This document shows positions 6,489 through 7,178 of a DNA stretch of 7,178 nucleotides, piece after piece. This DNA is from Dehalococcoidia bacterium (GTDB taxonomy: Bacteria; Chloroflexota; Dehalococcoidia; UBA3495): positions 1 to 7,178 of the forward strand of contig JAPKDE010000131.1 of NCBI GenBank assembly GCA_028822675.1, in the 5' to 3' direction. Within the stretch, counting starts at the first letter, position 1. Every line of letters starts with the position of its first letter. Made by a program: the position numbers and the translations under genes. The notes under the pieces are model-generated. The model saw only the letters and a list, made by a program, of their open reading frames with translations, did not search any database and had not been told where the DNA came from.

Positions 6489-7178
6489 CTAGCGCCGGCC
6501 CCGCTCCTGGCGATGGACTTCCAAGAGGTCGCCTTCTTTGAAGTCGTTGAACCCCTGGATAATGACACCGCATTCAGTACCAGCGTTCATTTCATTCACT
6601 TCTTCACGGAAGTGACGCAGGCTGTTGATGGTACCGTCTTGCACATTTTGACCGTCGCGCATGACTCGTACGTCGCCGTTTCGCATCATGCGGCCCTCGA
6701 TTACGCGACAACCGGCAATCTGAACCCCGCGGCGGCCTTCAAAGACCTCACGAATTTCGGCGCGGCCAACAATGACTTCAGTGTAGACCGGGTCGAGCAT
6801 GCCGTGGAGAGCTTTTTCAACGTCGTCAATCAATTGGTAGATGATGTTGTAATGGCGAATCTCAACGCCCATTCGGTCTGCCAGGCGTTCGGCACTGGGC
6901 TCAGACCCAATGGAGAAGCTGATGACAATGGCCCCTGAGGCGCTGGCCAGCAGAATATCGGATTCGGTCACAGCACCGCTGCCGGTGTGTAGAAGTCGAA
7001 CTTTGGCGTCTTCATCAACCAATTTTTCTAGGGCGCCGCGTACGGCTTCAACGCTGCCCTGAACATCGGCTTTGACCACGAGGTTCAGTTCTTTAATTTG
7101 GTCTGTGTCAGTCTGGTTGACCACTTCTTCTAGGGTAAGCGCGCGGTTCTGGCCGGTCTGGGTGATACGCGACTTGCT
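6489..7178 (-). CDS. infB: Translation initiation factor IF-2 (N-terminal part beyond the window)
   Basis: GTPase that brings fMet-tRNA to the 30S P site and promotes subunit joining. Only the last 229 residues are visible; the frame is open to the window edge (SKSRITQTGQNRALTLEEVV). The apparent start at 7124 is an internal GTG valine. ELNLVVKADVQGSVEAVRGAL marks the start of the C1 domain; the C2 barrel that binds fMet-tRNA follows from VIVGRAEIREVFE through AGCRVIEGRMMRNGDVRV to NDFKEGDLLEV. The protein ends in a basic ERGRR tail. The GTPase and N-terminal domains are not in view. A 77-nt gap separates it from rbfA, with no gene, clear promoter or terminator seen in it, so co-transcription is likely. 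Confidence 0.96.
   Translation of the reverse strand, partial: SKSRITQTGQNRALTLEEVVNQTDTDQIKELNLVVKADVQGSVEAVRGALEKLVDEDAKVRLLHTGSGAVTESDILLASASGAIVISFSIGSEPSAERLADRMGVEIRHYNIIYQLIDDVEKALHGMLDPVYTEVIVGRAEIREVFEGRRGVQIAGCRVIEGRMMRNGDVRVMRDGQNVQDGTINSLRHFREEVNEMNAGTECGVIIQGFNDFKEGDLLEVHRQERGRR

Noticed and set aside
6513..6938. Open frame of 141 codons on the + strand
   Set aside because: Antisense to conserved infB codons; no independent support.

Overview
This window carries bacterial core genes plus two small zinc-ribbon genes. It looks like a chromosomal segment of a Chloroflexota bacterium, probably Dehalococcoidia (SAR202-like is possible). The grounds are a 46-residue DUF5679-type zinc ribbon, which I associate mainly with that phylum; a LexA gene under a Gram-positive-type SOS box, the type reported for Dehalococcoides; and the general look of GyrB, S20, TruB and RbfA. 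The taxonomic call is inference. The window is moderately GC-rich with AT-rich promoter patches. I see no tRNA, rRNA, CRISPR array, insertion sequence, phage gene or other sign of recent transfer.

Layout, left to right. (1) The 3' 99% of gyrB on the + strand, entering from the left edge. (2) rpsT (+), started by TTG behind a strong Shine-Dalgarno, with its own promoter and rho-independent terminator. (3) lexA (+), with a consensus -35, an extended -10 and a LexA box over the expected transcription start, ending at a 12-bp GC-rich hairpin that can serve both strands. (4) On the - strand, converging on lexA, a small two-helix membrane protein resembling the nitrate/nitrite transporter NrtS, preceded by a cytosolic four-cysteine zinc-ribbon-like segment and driven by a near-consensus promoter. 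(5) A PHP-domain metal-dependent phosphoesterase (+), divergent from the NrtS-like gene. (6) A short tandem repeat of about 13 bp between two convergent stop codons. (7) The DUF5679 gene (-), too short for usual ORF cut-offs, with its own promoter and a perfect palindrome at its start point. (8) On the - strand, the conserved translation cluster infB-rbfA-truB, with infB running off the right edge.

Functionally, most of the window is information processing: supercoiling (GyrB), small-subunit assembly (S20, RbfA), initiation (IF2), tRNA U55 modification (TruB) and DNA-damage control (LexA). The genes between are individually promoted single units. No multi-gene novel defence or biosynthetic system is visible. 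The points most worth following are the zinc-ribbon/NrtS-like fusion, the attenuator-like leader of the PHP gene, the palindrome-rich AT island between DUF5679 and truB, and the UUG-started rpsT with a long leader.
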